Under the pieces are notes generated by a model that did not search any database, had not been told where the DNA came from, and saw nothing but the letters and a program-made list of their open reading frames with translations. This document shows positions 18,350 to 28,035 of a DNA stretch of 64,000 nt, piece after piece (positions within the stretch are counted from its first letter, which is position 1; the number at the start of each line of letters is the position of its first letter). The stretch covers positions 1 through 64,000 of the forward strand of contig CAJIZJ010000003.1 in assembly GCA_905181825.1 (NCBI GenBank), read 5' to 3'. The position numbers were made by a program, and so were the translations under genes. This DNA comes from an uncultured Flavobacteriaceae bacterium. Its GTDB lineage: Bacteria > Bacteroidota > Bacteroidia > Flavobacteriales > Flavobacteriaceae.

Positions 18350-18775
18350 TTAACGCTCTTTTGGTAATGAGACCGTTGTGAGCTTACATGTAGATACTAA
18401 ATTTCCGTGATCATCAGTCACATCAATATTAAAAATCTGCATGGTTTTTCCAATATGAATAAAGGTTGCTTTGGCATGCACAAAACCATCTCTAACACTT
18501 TTGACGTGTTTTGCTGAGATGTCTATACCTCGTACAAAATACGCATTAGTATCTAAAAAAATGTGAGATGCAAAACTTCCGACTGTTTCGGCAAGAGCAA
18601 CAGTTGCCCCGCCATGTAAAACGCCGTCTGGTTGATGTACCTTGCTAGTGACAGGCATTTTTGCAATCACAAAATCATCGCCAGCATCCACAAATTCAAT
18701 CTGAAGTGTTTCCATCAAGGTGTCTTTACAGGAGGCATTAGCTTTCTTTATAATTTCGTCTTTTGATAGCTTCAT
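18350..18775 (-). CDS. PaaI-family hotdog thioesterase (candidate DHNA-CoA thioesterase)
   Basis: 'HQPDGVLHGGATVALAETVGSFAS' hotdog motif; adjacent to menF. Confidence 0.85.
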   Translation of the reverse strand: MKLSKDEIIKKANASCKDTLMETLQIEFVDAGDDFVIAKMPVTSKVHQPDGVLHGGATVALAETVGSFASHIFLDTNAYFVRGIDISAKHVKSVRDGFVHAKATFIHIGKTMQIFNIDVTDDHGNLVSTCKLTTVSLPKER

Positions 18776-18849
18776 TTGTGAGTTTTAATTATTACAAAGT
18801 TACAAAAGCCAAAGAAATGATATAGCCTATGAACGTTAAAATAGTGCAA

Positions 18850-18878
18850 AAAAAAAGCGCAACCCTAAGGTTACGCTA
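18850..18878 (-). terminator. terminator downstream of proteorhodopsin
   Basis: AGCGCAACC-CTAA-GGTTACGCT (18856-18877) preceded by an A-run on the + strand. Confidence 0.75.
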
Positions 18879-18903
18879 ATTTGTAATTTTAAGTTTGTGA
18901 AAC

Positions 18904-19629
18904 TTAAGCTGTTTTCTTGCAAGCTAAAGCATAGATCACTAAACCGAATCCGATTTTGTTAATTGCATCAGCGATGTTGTATAAAACATCCATATCCAAA
19001 CCAAGGTTAGCAAAAGAAGAATACCACTGTCCGTCAGCTGTACCTACTAAGTATCCTAATGGATAAATAATCCATCCTACTAGTACGAACCAGCAAAGAA
19101 CTTTATGTGCAGCTAAAACATCTCCACCAGCTTCTTTAGCTAATTTTGCGGCTCCACCTAACCATATTTCGTAAACGATAGCAAAGTATGCTACAGCAGA
19201 GAAAAAGCCCCACATAGCAGCTTGTCCAGCATATACAGCCTCTCCTAAGTAACCTGTTACTAACATGATAACTGAAAGTACAATCATTTTAGTTAATAAA
19301 GATTTCTTAGCACCTGCTACTTTAAGTATTAAGTAAAATTCAACACACATTAATGGCACAGTAAGAATCCAATCTACATATCTGAAGAATGTTGGAGACT
19401 CCATGTTTGAAGCCCAATAATCTCTCATGTAGAAATAATGTACAGCTGCAATAAATGTAATTAAACCAGAAACTAAAACAGATGTTCTCCATTTTTTGTC
19501 AAATTGATTTAAAGATAAAAAGAAAAAGGCAGAAGCTGCCATCATTGCCATACATCCTACAAAGAATGTAAATCCTACATAATCAGTAGGATCCATCTTG
19601 GCTACTAAAGGTAAAAATAAATTTGTCAT
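18904..19629 (-). CDS. proteorhodopsin, light-driven proton pump, green-absorbing type
   Basis: 'FFRYVDWILTVPLMCVEFYLIL': D97/T101/E108-equivalent proton-pump set with Met at the 105-equivalent tuning site. Schiff-base Lys in 'IADAINKIGFGLVIY'. Confidence 0.95.
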   Translation of the reverse strand: MTNLFLPLVAKMDPTDYVGFTFFVGCMAMMAASAFFFLSLNQFDKKWRTSVLVSGLITFIAAVHYFYMRDYWASNMESPTFFRYVDWILTVPLMCVEFYLILKVAGAKKSLLTKMIVLSVIMLVTGYLGEAVYAGQAAMWGFFSAVAYFAIVYEIWLGGAAKLAKEAGGDVLAAHKVLCWFVLVGWIIYPLGYLVGTADGQWYSSFANLGLDMDVLYNIADAINKIGFGLVIYALACKKTA

Positions 19630-19658
19630 TTTTTTAAATTTTGTTAGTTTTGTTTAAA

Positions 19659-19666
19659 CAAATATA
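19659..19666 (-). promoter_or_regulatory. -7 element TATATTTG for proteorhodopsin
   Basis: Reverse complement of CAAATATA; ~30 bp upstream of the PR start; matches TAnnTTTG. Confidence 0.6.
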
Positions 19667-19712
19667 TAAAAAAAATTAACTTAATCCTGAGGATTGATTA
19701 AAGTTATGGATG

Positions 19713-19720
19713 TATGTTTG
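19713..19720 (+). promoter_or_regulatory. -7 element TATGTTTG for blh
   Basis: Exact TAnnTTTG match 18 bp upstream of the ATG at 19738. Confidence 0.6.
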
Positions 19721-19737
19721 CAATTTAACAATATTTT

Positions 19738-20637
19738 ATGAATAATATTTTCAAATTCTCAATCGTCACCAGCTTCTTAGGATTGTGGATTACGACCCAT
19801 GTTCCTGAAAGCTTTGAGCTTATTTTTGGTTTCATTTTAATTTTTACTTTTGGGATGATTCACGGCTCAAATGACTTGTTAATAATTAACAAGATTTTAG
19901 AGAAATCAAAGTATTACTCAAAATTTAGCATTCTGACAGCCTATTTATTAATAGTGTCATTGGCTATCCTCATATTTTACTTAATACCGGCCCTAGCACT
20001 CTCTTTATTTGTTTTATTTAGCGCCTATCATTTTGGAGAACAACATTGGGAACATAGTTTTATAAAATCAAACAATTCATTGAAAACAGTTTTTTATTTT
20101 TTCTATGGAATGTTTATTCTGTATTTATTGTTTGCTTCTAACACTACAGGTGTTAAATCTATTGTTTCTGAAATAACGGGCTACCAGATAGCGGATCTAT
20201 ACAGTTTGCCCATATTATTGATTCTAGGAAGTTCCGTAGGAATCGTGCTTACTTTTGAACTATACTCTAAACGACTCTCTACAGAAATAGTCTTAACAGA
20301 GTTATTTTCTTTAGTTGTACTTATTATTATATTTAATTCATCCTCACTTATATGGGGGTTTACAATTTACTTTATTTTATGGCACAGCATCCCTTCACTT
20401 GCGGAACAAATTAAGTTTGTGTATGGTGAATTTAAATTAGAAACAACCTTAAAATACTGTAAGTCCGCGGCTCCGTATTGGATAGTATCGCTTGTGGGCA
20501 TGGTGATACTATATTATGTTTTTAGCGCCGAAAAACATTTCTATTCACTATTTTTTGCATTTATCGCGGCGGTTACTTTTCCACATGCATTTGTCATGGT
20601 TAAAATGTTTTCAAAAAAAAAGCACAACCATAAATGA
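19738..20637 (+). CDS. blh: Brp/Blh family beta-carotene 15,15'-dioxygenase (retinal synthesis)
   Basis: Polytopic membrane protein with 'GMIHGSNDLL', 'AYHFGEQHWEH', 'LWHSIPSLAEQ', 'FPHAFVM' His motifs; divergent from proteorhodopsin. Confidence 0.9.
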   Translation: MNNIFKFSIVTSFLGLWITTHVPESFELIFGFILIFTFGMIHGSNDLLIINKILEKSKYYSKFSILTAYLLIVSLAILIFYLIPALALSLFVLFSAYHFGEQHWEHSFIKSNNSLKTVFYFFYGMFILYLLFASNTTGVKSIVSEITGYQIADLYSLPILLILGSSVGIVLTFELYSKRLSTEIVLTELFSLVVLIIIFNSSSLIWGFTIYFILWHSIPSLAEQIKFVYGEFKLETTLKYCKSAAPYWIVSLVGMVILYYVFSAEKHFYSLFFAFIAAVTFPHAFVMVKMFSKKKHNHK

Positions 20638-20649
20638 TCGTGCTTTTTT
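20613..20649. terminator. bidirectional terminator between blh and dnaK
   Basis: AAAAAAGCAC...GTGCTTTTTT. Confidence 0.75.
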
Positions 20650-20667
20650 CCAATAAACAATACTAAC

Positions 20668-22566
20668 TTATTCCTTCACCTCTTCAAAATCAACGTCTTC
20701 AACGTTATCTTCTTGAGCAACTGATTCATCTGGAGCACCTTCTGGAGCAGTACCTTGAGCATCTTGCTGTGCTTTGTACATTTCCTCACTGGCAACTTTC
20801 CATGCTTCGTTAATTTTCTCTAAAGCAGGGTCAATAACTTCGATGTCCTTAGTTTCATACGCTTTTTTCAATTCTTCCAAAGCAGCTTCAATAGGTTGTT
20901 TTTTATCATCCGATAATTTATCACCAAATTCTTTCAACTGATTTTCTGTTTGAAAAATCATTCCATCCGCAGCATTCAGCTTATCAGCTGTTTCTTTTGC
21001 CTTAGCATCGGCATCGGCATTCGCTTCAGCGTCTTGCTTCATTTTTTGGATTTCTTCTTCAGTTAACCCAGAAGATGCTTCGATACGAATATCTTGAGTT
21101 TTATTTGTTGCTTTATCCGTTGCAGAAACTTTGATGATTCCGTTAGCATCAATGTCAAAAGTTACCTCAATTTGAGGCACTCCACGTTGTGCTGGTGGAA
21201 GACCATCTAAATGGAAACGTCCAATAGTATTATTATCTGCTGCCATTGCACGTTCTCCCTGAAGTACATGAATTTCAACTGAAGGCTGGTTATCCGCAGC
21301 CGTAGAAAATACTTGAGATTTTTTTGTTGGAATGGTCGTGTTAGACTCTATTAATTTAGTCATCACATTGCCCATAGTTTCAATTCCTAGAGACAATGGA
21401 GTCACATCTAATAATAGTACGTCTTTTACATCACCTGATAAAACACCTCCTTGAATTGCAGCACCTACGGCTACAACTTCATCAGGATTAACGCCTTTGT
21501 TAGGTTTCTTTCCGAAAAACTTCTCAACTGCTTCTTGAACCGCAGGAATACGAGTTGAACCTCCTACTAATATAATTTCATCAATATCACTAGTTGATAA
21601 ACCCGCCGCTTTTAAAGCTGTTTGACATGGCTCGATCGTTCTCTTTACTAAATCGTCTATTAACTGCTCAAACTTAGCTTTTGACAATGAACGAACCAAG
21701 TGTTTTGGGCCGCTAGCAGTCGCTGTTACATAAGGCAAGTTAATTTCTGTCTGTGCAGAAGAAGATAGTTCTATTTTAGCTTTTTCGGCAGCTTCTTTTA
21801 GACGCTGAAGTGCCATTGGATCTTTTCTTAGGTCTAAATTCTCATCAGCCATAAATTCTTCAGCCAACCAGTTAATAATTTTTTCATCAACATCATCACC
21901 ACCTAAGTGCGTGTCTCCATCAGTCGCTAATACTTCAAAGACACCGTCACCTAATTCTAATACTGAAACATCATGTGTTCCTCCACCAAAATCAAAAACA
22001 ACAATCGTTTGGTCTTTACCTTTTTTGTCCATTCCGTAAGCCAGTGCAGCTGCAGTAGGCTCGTTTATGATACGTCTTACTTTAAGTCCAGCAATCTCAC
22101 CTGCTTCTTTAGTTGCTTGTCTTTGTGCATCATTAAAATATGCTGGTACTGTAATGACAGCTTCAGTAACTTCTTGATCCAAAAATTCTTCAGCTGTTTT
22201 TTTCATTTTCTGAAGAACCATTGCAGATAATTCTTGAGGCGTGTATAAACGACCATCAATATCTACCCTAGGAGTATTGTTATCTCCTTTTACTACTTTG
22301 TAAGGGACACGTCCTACTTCTTGTTTTGAATCAGAAAACTGATTTCCCATAAAACGCTTAATTGAATAAACAGTTTTTGTTGGGTTGGTAACAGCCTGGC
22401 GTTTTGCCGGGTCTCCTACTTTGATTTCACCACCTTCAACGAAAGCGATGACAGACGGCGTAGTACGTCGTCCTTCTGCATTAGTAATTACGACTGGCTC
22501 ATTACCTTCCATTACTGAAACGCAAGAATTCGTAGTTCCTAAATCGATTCCAATTATTTTACTCAT
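20668..22566 (-). CDS. dnaK: molecular chaperone DnaK
   Basis: '[18 protein letters not shown]', '[14 protein letters not shown]', '[15 protein letters not shown]', '[14 protein letters not shown]'. Confidence 0.98.
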   Translation of the reverse strand: MSKIIGIDLGTTNSCVSVMEGNEPVVITNAEGRRTTPSVIAFVEGGEIKVGDPAKRQAVTNPTKTVYSIKRFMGNQFSDSKQEVGRVPYKVVKGDNNTPRVDIDGRLYTPQELSAMVLQKMKKTAEEFLDQEVTEAVITVPAYFNDAQRQATKEAGEIAGLKVRRIINEPTAAALAYGMDKKGKDQTIVVFDFGGGTHDVSVLELGDGVFEVLATDGDTHLGGDDVDEKIINWLAEEFMADENLDLRKDPMALQRLKEAAEKAKIELSSSAQTEINLPYVTATASGPKHLVRSLSKAKFEQLIDDLVKRTIEPCQTALKAAGLSTSDIDEIILVGGSTRIPAVQEAVEKFFGKKPNKGVNPDEVVAVGAAIQGGVLSGDVKDVLLLDVTPLSLGIETMGNVMTKLIESNTTIPTKKSQVFSTAADNQPSVEIHVLQGERAMAADNNTIGRFHLDGLPPAQRGVPQIEVTFDIDANGIIKVSATDKATNKTQDIRIEASSGLTEEEIQKMKQDAEANADADAKAKETADKLNAADGMIFQTENQLKEFGDKLSDDKKQPIEAALEELKKAYETKDIEVIDPALEKINEAWKVASEEMYKAQQDAQGTAPEGAPDESVAQEDNVEDVDFEEVKE

Positions 22567-22639
22567 AATATAGTTATTGTTAAAATTTAATTTTTATTTA
22601 CAATTCAACTTAGTCAATCATTATGCCAATACAACATGA

Positions 22640-22654
22640 CTGACACGATGGCAG
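22640..22654. promoter_or_regulatory. imperfect palindrome upstream of dnaK, possible heat-shock control site
   Basis: CTGACA-CGA-TGGCAG, 5/6 arm match, ~75 bp upstream of the dnaK start. Confidence 0.35.
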
Positions 22655-22809
22655 ACTTATAAAATTAAAAAATGTTAATTAAAATGCAACTTTGGTACAA
22701 GCATTGTATTAATAATCAACAATTACGTAATACATTATATATTAATAAAAAAAAACATCTTCATATAGATGTACTACATTACCTTTATAAACATCTAAAA
22801 AAACGATAC

Positions 22810-23307
22810 ATGAAACGTATATTATCTGTTATTGCCCTATTTACTATAGTATTAACTGCCTGTGAAGGGGCTCCTGGACCCCCTGGACTTCCAGGCTTTG
22901 ACGGACAAGATGGTGGGTTTATTACTTCAAATGCATTTGAAATTCAAGTAGATTTTAATAATAATAACCAATATCAAATTATAGAGCCTTACGGATTTCA
23001 AGTTTTCGAATATGATGTGACCTTAGTTTATATACTGTGGGAAACCATAAACGGTCAAGACGTTTGGAGATTATTACCACAAAGCACTACCTTTATTGGA
23101 GGAGCTACCTTAACTTATAATTTTGACTTTACAGAAACAGATGTTAAGATATTTATAGAGGGTACAGCAAATTTTAGCAATTTGGATGCTGTTTGGACGC
23201 AAGGGGCTGTTTTCAGAATAGTGGTTATTCCTGCTGATAACGTTAGTAGCATTAGTAACTTTGAAATGACTGATTTCAATATATCTTCTTTACAAAAGCG
23301 GTATTAA
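22810..23307 (+). CDS. small lipoprotein with a collagen-like Gly-X-Y stretch
   Basis: Start MKRILSVIALFTIVLTAC (ATG 22810; the upstream part of the called ORF looks non-coding), then GAPGPPGLPGFDGQDGG. Confidence 0.7.
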   Translation: MKRILSVIALFTIVLTACEGAPGPPGLPGFDGQDGGFITSNAFEIQVDFNNNNQYQIIEPYGFQVFEYDVTLVYILWETINGQDVWRLLPQSTTFIGGATLTYNFDFTETDVKIFIEGTANFSNLDAVWTQGAVFRIVVIPADNVSSISNFEMTDFNISSLQKRY

Positions 23308-23582
23308 TTGCGTGATTTTTTAATTAACGAAACCTAAACGATTGGTTTTTAATACTCCTGTTTGCTTGATTTTAAGTTTTATCTAAAGATTTCATAAAAA
23401 ACTATACATGCATACTCAATAAGGCACATTTTAGCTCATTTCTTTGATGTCCTAACAAAAGTGGTTTTAAAGGTTAATATAAGCTATATCTGACTCAACC
23501 CCCTAATTTACTTCTTACATAAAAAGCCAAAATCATATACTAATTTAGTACTTTTACAATCTATCATTAATTTTACAATATA

Positions 23583-24398
23583 ATGTCTGCATCAAAAAAA
23601 TATAAAAGAGTGACAGTGAAATCACTCATTGAAATGAAATCATTGGGCGAAAAGATCTCCATGCTGACGGCATACGACTATACGATGGCTAAAATCGTAG
23701 ATGGCGCTGGAGTCGATGTGATTCTTGTAGGAGATTCTGCAAGTAATGTAATGGCTGGACATGAAACCACGTTACCAATTACTCTAGATCAAATGATTTA
23801 CCATGCATCTTCAGTAGTAAGAGCCATTGACAGAGCGCTTGTCGTAGTTGATCTACCTTTTGGAACCTACCAAAGTGATTCTAAAGAAGCATTACGTTCT
23901 GCGATTCGTATTATGAAGGAAAGTGGCGGCCATGCGGTAAAATTAGAAGGAGGTAAAGAAATTAAAGATTCTATTAAAAAAATATTAAACGCTGGTATAC
24001 CAGTAATGGGACACCTAGGATTAACTCCACAGTCCATTTATAAGTTTGGAACCTATACAGTCAGGGCCAAAGAAGAGCAAGAAGCGCTTCAGCTTATTGA
24101 AGACGCTAAACTCTTAGAACGCTTAGGCTGCTTTGCTTTGGTTCTAGAAAAAATACCAGCCTCTTTAGCTAAAAAAGTTGCTGAAAGCATTCGTATTCCG
24201 GTTATTGGAATAGGTGCTGGTGGTGACGTAGACGGTCAAGTACTTGTACTTCATGATATGATAGGAATGACACATGAGTTTCACCCTCGTTTTTTACGTC
24301 GATACATGAGTTTATACGAAGAAATGACAACGGCTATATCAGAATATGTAAGCGATGTAAAAACTTCTGAATTTCCAAACAAAAATGAACAGTACTAA
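23583..24398 (+). CDS. panB: 3-methyl-2-oxobutanoate hydroxymethyltransferase
   Basis: '[51 protein letters not shown]', 'GHLGLTPQS', '[19 protein letters not shown]'. Confidence 0.97.
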   Translation: MSASKKYKRVTVKSLIEMKSLGEKISMLTAYDYTMAKIVDGAGVDVILVGDSASNVMAGHETTLPITLDQMIYHASSVVRAIDRALVVVDLPFGTYQSDSKEALRSAIRIMKESGGHAVKLEGGKEIKDSIKKILNAGIPVMGHLGLTPQSIYKFGTYTVRAKEEQEALQLIEDAKLLERLGCFALVLEKIPASLAKKVAESIRIPVIGIGAGGDVDGQVLVLHDMIGMTHEFHPRFLRRYMSLYEEMTTAISEYVSDVKTSEFPNKNEQY

Positions 24399-25113
24399 AC
24401 AAATTAATAAGATTGTTTCTAATACGAAAAACCTACAGGTCTTACACGAAGACAATCACATCATAATCATTAATAAACGTGCTGGAGACATTGTTCAAGG
24501 CGACAAAACTGGAGACACCCCATTAAGCGACATCGTAAAAGGGTATGTAAAAAATAAATACAATAAGCCAGGAGCTGTTTATTTGGGGGTCACTCACCGC
24601 TTAGACCGCCCAACTACAGGGGTGGTTGTTTTTGCAAAAACCTCTAAAGCACTTACGAGGATGAATGCGCTGTTTTTAAATAAGAAAATAGAAAAAACTT
24701 ACTGGGCTGTTGTGAAAAATAAACCTGAAAAACAAAAAGACAGCCTCATAAATTGGCTTAAAAAAAATCCCAAAAACAATAAGTCAACTGCTTACCCCAA
24801 AGAAGTTGACCAAAGTAAAAAGGCGATTTTGCACTATAAGTTAATATATAGCTTGGATCGCTACCATCTACTAGAAATTAAGTTAGAAACAGGCAGACAT
24901 CATCAAATTAGAAGTCAATTATCTTTTATAGGCAGTCCTATAAAAGGGGATTTAAAATATGGGTTTGATCGCAGCAACCCCGATGGAAGTATCCATCTAC
25001 ATGCTCAGAACATATCGTTTATTCACCCTGTTAATGATCAGTTAATATCAATTAGTGCTCCCCCACCAAGCGACGTATTATGGAAAAAATGTAATTCTAA
25101 AAACAACACTTAG
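24385..25113 (+). CDS. RluA family pseudouridine synthase
   Basis: '[21 protein letters not shown]' and '[12 protein letters not shown]'. Confidence 0.92.
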   Translation: MNSTKQINKIVSNTKNLQVLHEDNHIIIINKRAGDIVQGDKTGDTPLSDIVKGYVKNKYNKPGAVYLGVTHRLDRPTTGVVVFAKTSKALTRMNALFLNKKIEKTYWAVVKNKPEKQKDSLINWLKKNPKNNKSTAYPKEVDQSKKAILHYKLIYSLDRYHLLEIKLETGRHHQIRSQLSFIGSPIKGDLKYGFDRSNPDGSIHLHAQNISFIHPVNDQLISISAPPPSDVLWKKCNSKNNT

Positions 25114-25116
25114 ATT

Positions 25117-26493
25117 ATGAATTTAAAATCAACTTTAGAAAGTCAGAAAAAGTATTTTCAAACACAAGCCACACGGGATATCGGAATGCTTAAAAAGTTA
25201 TTATCTGTCTTTCGCACAGAAATCTTAAATAGAGAAGAGGACATATATCAAGCGCTACATAAAGATTTCAAAAAGTCTAAATTTGAAAGTTATTTAGGAG
25301 AAATTGGAATTGTTATCTCCGAAATTGATACCACTATTAAACATATTAACACTTGGTCAAAGCCTAAAAAAGTCAAAGCATCTCTGCTTAATTTCCCTTC
25401 TAAAGATTTCATCTACAGCGAACCCTACGGCAGCGTTTTAATTATAACTCCTTGGAATTATCCTTTCCAGCTTGCCATCGCCCCTATGATTGCTGCTATT
25501 GCAGCTGGGAATACCGTTGTATTAAAACCTAGCGAACATACCGAAAACACATCGAAACTACTAGAAAGCATTATAAGCAGCGTCTTTAAGCCTGAACACG
25601 TCAAGGTAATTGAGGGTGGTATCCCCGAAACCAACTTACTTTTAAAAGAACGCTGGGATTATATCTTTTTCACTGGAAGTGTTGCGGTTGGAAAAATTGT
25701 AGCAAAAGCAGCTGCGCCATTCCTGACCCCAATAACATTAGAGCTTGGTGGCAAAAACCCTTGTATAATCGATAATACAATGTCAACGCAGTTAATCGCA
25801 AAACGCCTGGTATGGGGTAAATTTATTAATGCTGGACAAACCTGCATCGCTCCAGACTATTTGCTAGTGCATTCTTCAGTGAAAAAACAGTTGATTTCTG
25901 ACTTAAAAAAAGAAATAATTAATGCATATGGGGACAATCCACAAGAGTCTCCAGACTACCCAAGAATCATTAATACTAAAAACTTATCAAGACTAACAAG
26001 CATGCTTGAAGACTCGAAAGTAATTTTTGGTGGTCATATTGATACTACTGATTGCTACCTCGCTCCTACTCTAATTGAGGAGCCATCTTTGGATTCTAAT
26101 GTAATGAAAGAAGAGATTTTTGGCCCCATATTACCAATATTGAGCTATACCAGCGAAGCTGACATTAGTACTATTGTTAGTAAATATGAGAAGCCGTTGG
26201 GATTTTATGTATTTTCAACTAATAAATTATTTTACAAAAAAATGATTAAAACCTATAGCTTTGGTGGTGGCACAATTAACGATACTATGATTCACTTTGC
26301 AAACACCAATTTACCTTTTGGTGGCGTTGGAGAAAGTGGAGTTGGAGCCTATCATGGCCAATTAGGGTTTGATACATTCTCGCACAAAAAGGGAGTTGTC
26401 ATTAAAGGAAACTGGTTAGACATTCCGCTTAGATACGCTCCTTACAACAACAAACTAAACAAGCTAAAAAAACTATTTAAATTTTTAGGATAG
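25117..26493 (+). CDS. aldehyde dehydrogenase family protein
   Basis: 'ITPWNYPFQLAIAPMIAAIAAGNTVVLKPSE', 'FTGSVAVGKIV', 'LELGGKNPCI', 'INAGQTCIAPDY'. Confidence 0.95.
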   Translation: MNLKSTLESQKKYFQTQATRDIGMLKKLLSVFRTEILNREEDIYQALHKDFKKSKFESYLGEIGIVISEIDTTIKHINTWSKPKKVKASLLNFPSKDFIYSEPYGSVLIITPWNYPFQLAIAPMIAAIAAGNTVVLKPSEHTENTSKLLESIISSVFKPEHVKVIEGGIPETNLLLKERWDYIFFTGSVAVGKIVAKAAAPFLTPITLELGGKNPCIIDNTMSTQLIAKRLVWGKFINAGQTCIAPDYLLVHSSVKKQLISDLKKEIINAYGDNPQESPDYPRIINTKNLSRLTSMLEDSKVIFGGHIDTTDCYLAPTLIEEPSLDSNVMKEEIFGPILPILSYTSEADISTIVSKYEKPLGFYVFSTNKLFYKKMIKTYSFGGGTINDTMIHFANTNLPFGGVGESGVGAYHGQLGFDTFSHKKGVVIKGNWLDIPLRYAPYNNKLNKLKKLFKFLG

Positions 26494-26606
26494 ACCGAAA
26501 AAAACTGATTTTAGAGCTATAGATTTTACTTATGGTGATGTCTTAACTTGCAGACATTCAATTAAATAAAGAATATACCTTAACTAACAGTTTAACACCT
26601 ATACGT

Positions 26607-27710
26607 CTACTGATAATTTATTGAATTGAGTGCGTAAATAGCGAAGCTAGCCAACCAATGTCCGCCTTCATAACTATCTCCCACGACGCTAGGCAATGAA
26701 TAATTAATGTGCAGATTAGCAATTGTGTTTAGATGGCTGTACTGCTCAATATCTTTTGCAATCACATTAAGACTCCAGGCACGAGAAAAATTAAGTCCGT
26801 CCAAATGAACAAGCTTTCCGTCGGTTCGATCCGACACAATTCCGGGTTCTAAAGTAAAGCCAGCATCCTTGAGCTGTGGCAAAAAGCCATCGATCCATTT
26901 ACTAAATATTTGAGGAGCTAACACGCGCTTCATCAATGCAGCTTCTTCTAAACAGGGAGATAAGAAATCATAGCCCCCAGGCTCCCAAATAATCGGACAC
27001 TCTTGATCCTTTAAATAAAAGTCCTTAGATCGCTCTTTAATAACAGTCATCAGCATGTCTGCACCCACTGAAACTGCATAATCCCAAGCAAAACTCAATC
27101 CAAAAGCAGTATTAGGGTGTTCACCGACTCTAATAGGGTAATTTAATTTAGGTAAAAACGAAATGTACTTTAACACAATTAAATCAGTCAAAGGCTGTAA
27201 GTTTCGCTCCAACTGTTTTCCGACAGGATCTTCCCAGTTATGAAGCTCTTCTGCCAACTTAAGTAACCACGCCCATCCGTAAGTTCTCTCAAACGACGCA
27301 TTGTGAACTTCATCAAAATATGACACTTCTTTTAAAATATTTTCTTTTGAAATACTTTCTAATAATTGAAGTTTTATTAATTCCTTGTTTTCTAGATCTG
27401 GAAATTGCTTTAATAACCGTACTAAACTCCAGTGTCCATGAACAGCTGAATGCCAGTCAAAACAGCCATAAAAGGCAGGGTGCAGTGTTTTTGGAGACAA
27501 TAAGTCTTCCGGACCACCAAGGGTCTGACCCAGCCTGTATGGATATTCAACATCAATACAATACAATGGCAGATGCGACAAGCGATTGGCTTCTTCCAAA
27601 TTCAATCTAGGAGATTCGACATACACAAGTGAACCCTGCTTATTTTTAACCTGACTGCAACTGACGACACATGAAAATACAAAGACTATAATTAATGTTT
27701 TTAATGACAT
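26607..27710 (-). CDS. DUF2891 family protein, lipoprotein-like signal
   Basis: 'LHPAFYGCFDWHSAVHGHWSLVRLLKQFP' and 'YGWAWLLKLAEEL' are typical of DUF2891. Confidence 0.85.
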   Translation of the reverse strand: MSLKTLIIVFVFSCVVSCSQVKNKQGSLVYVESPRLNLEEANRLSHLPLYCIDVEYPYRLGQTLGGPEDLLSPKTLHPAFYGCFDWHSAVHGHWSLVRLLKQFPDLENKELIKLQLLESISKENILKEVSYFDEVHNASFERTYGWAWLLKLAEELHNWEDPVGKQLERNLQPLTDLIVLKYISFLPKLNYPIRVGEHPNTAFGLSFAWDYAVSVGADMLMTVIKERSKDFYLKDQECPIIWEPGGYDFLSPCLEEAALMKRVLAPQIFSKWIDGFLPQLKDAGFTLEPGIVSDRTDGKLVHLDGLNFSRAWSLNVIAKDIEQYSHLNTIANLHINYSLPSVVGDSYEGGHWLASFAIYALNSINYQ

Positions 27711-27938
27711 AAAAATCGTGTTTTAGAGCTGTTTCTTTTTTGTTTAGTGAAAATAACTTTTTTATTTAACCTAGGTAGATTCCTATTAAAAAAATTAATT
27801 AACCAACTTTCGCCTTCCAAACTCTTCCACTTGACTGCCTCTCTTGTATGTGTTTTATAAATTAAAGGCACCCCTTCTAAATCCGCTATCGTTCTAGCAA
27901 CTTTGAGGGTACGATCATAGCGCTTGCTAATAACTATT
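27410..27938. repeat. left copy of a degenerate ~0.5 kb direct repeat (DUF2891 5' end, intergenic, yifB 3' remnant)
   Basis: Aligns with 30450-30982. Shared blocks include 'ataagtcttccggacc', 'ataaaaatcgtgtttta', 'ctaggtagattcc.attaaaaaaatta' and 'ccccttctaaatccgctatcgttctagcaactttgagg'. Confidence 0.85.
27787..27938 (-). pseudogene. remnant of the yifB 3' end
   Basis: Reverse strand translates to [40 protein letters not shown] versus intact YifB [41 protein letters not shown]. Confidence 0.85.
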
Positions 27939-28035
27939 TAAACGGGAACAATAAAATACATAAGAATACTCAGGCTTTGGCAGCATAACTTTTAATTTTC
28001 AGCAAGAAATCCTATGAAAAAAAATGTGACCACTT

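Noticed and set aside
21973-22573. + strand ORFs antisense to dnaK
   Set aside because: Shadow ORFs of a highly conserved gene.
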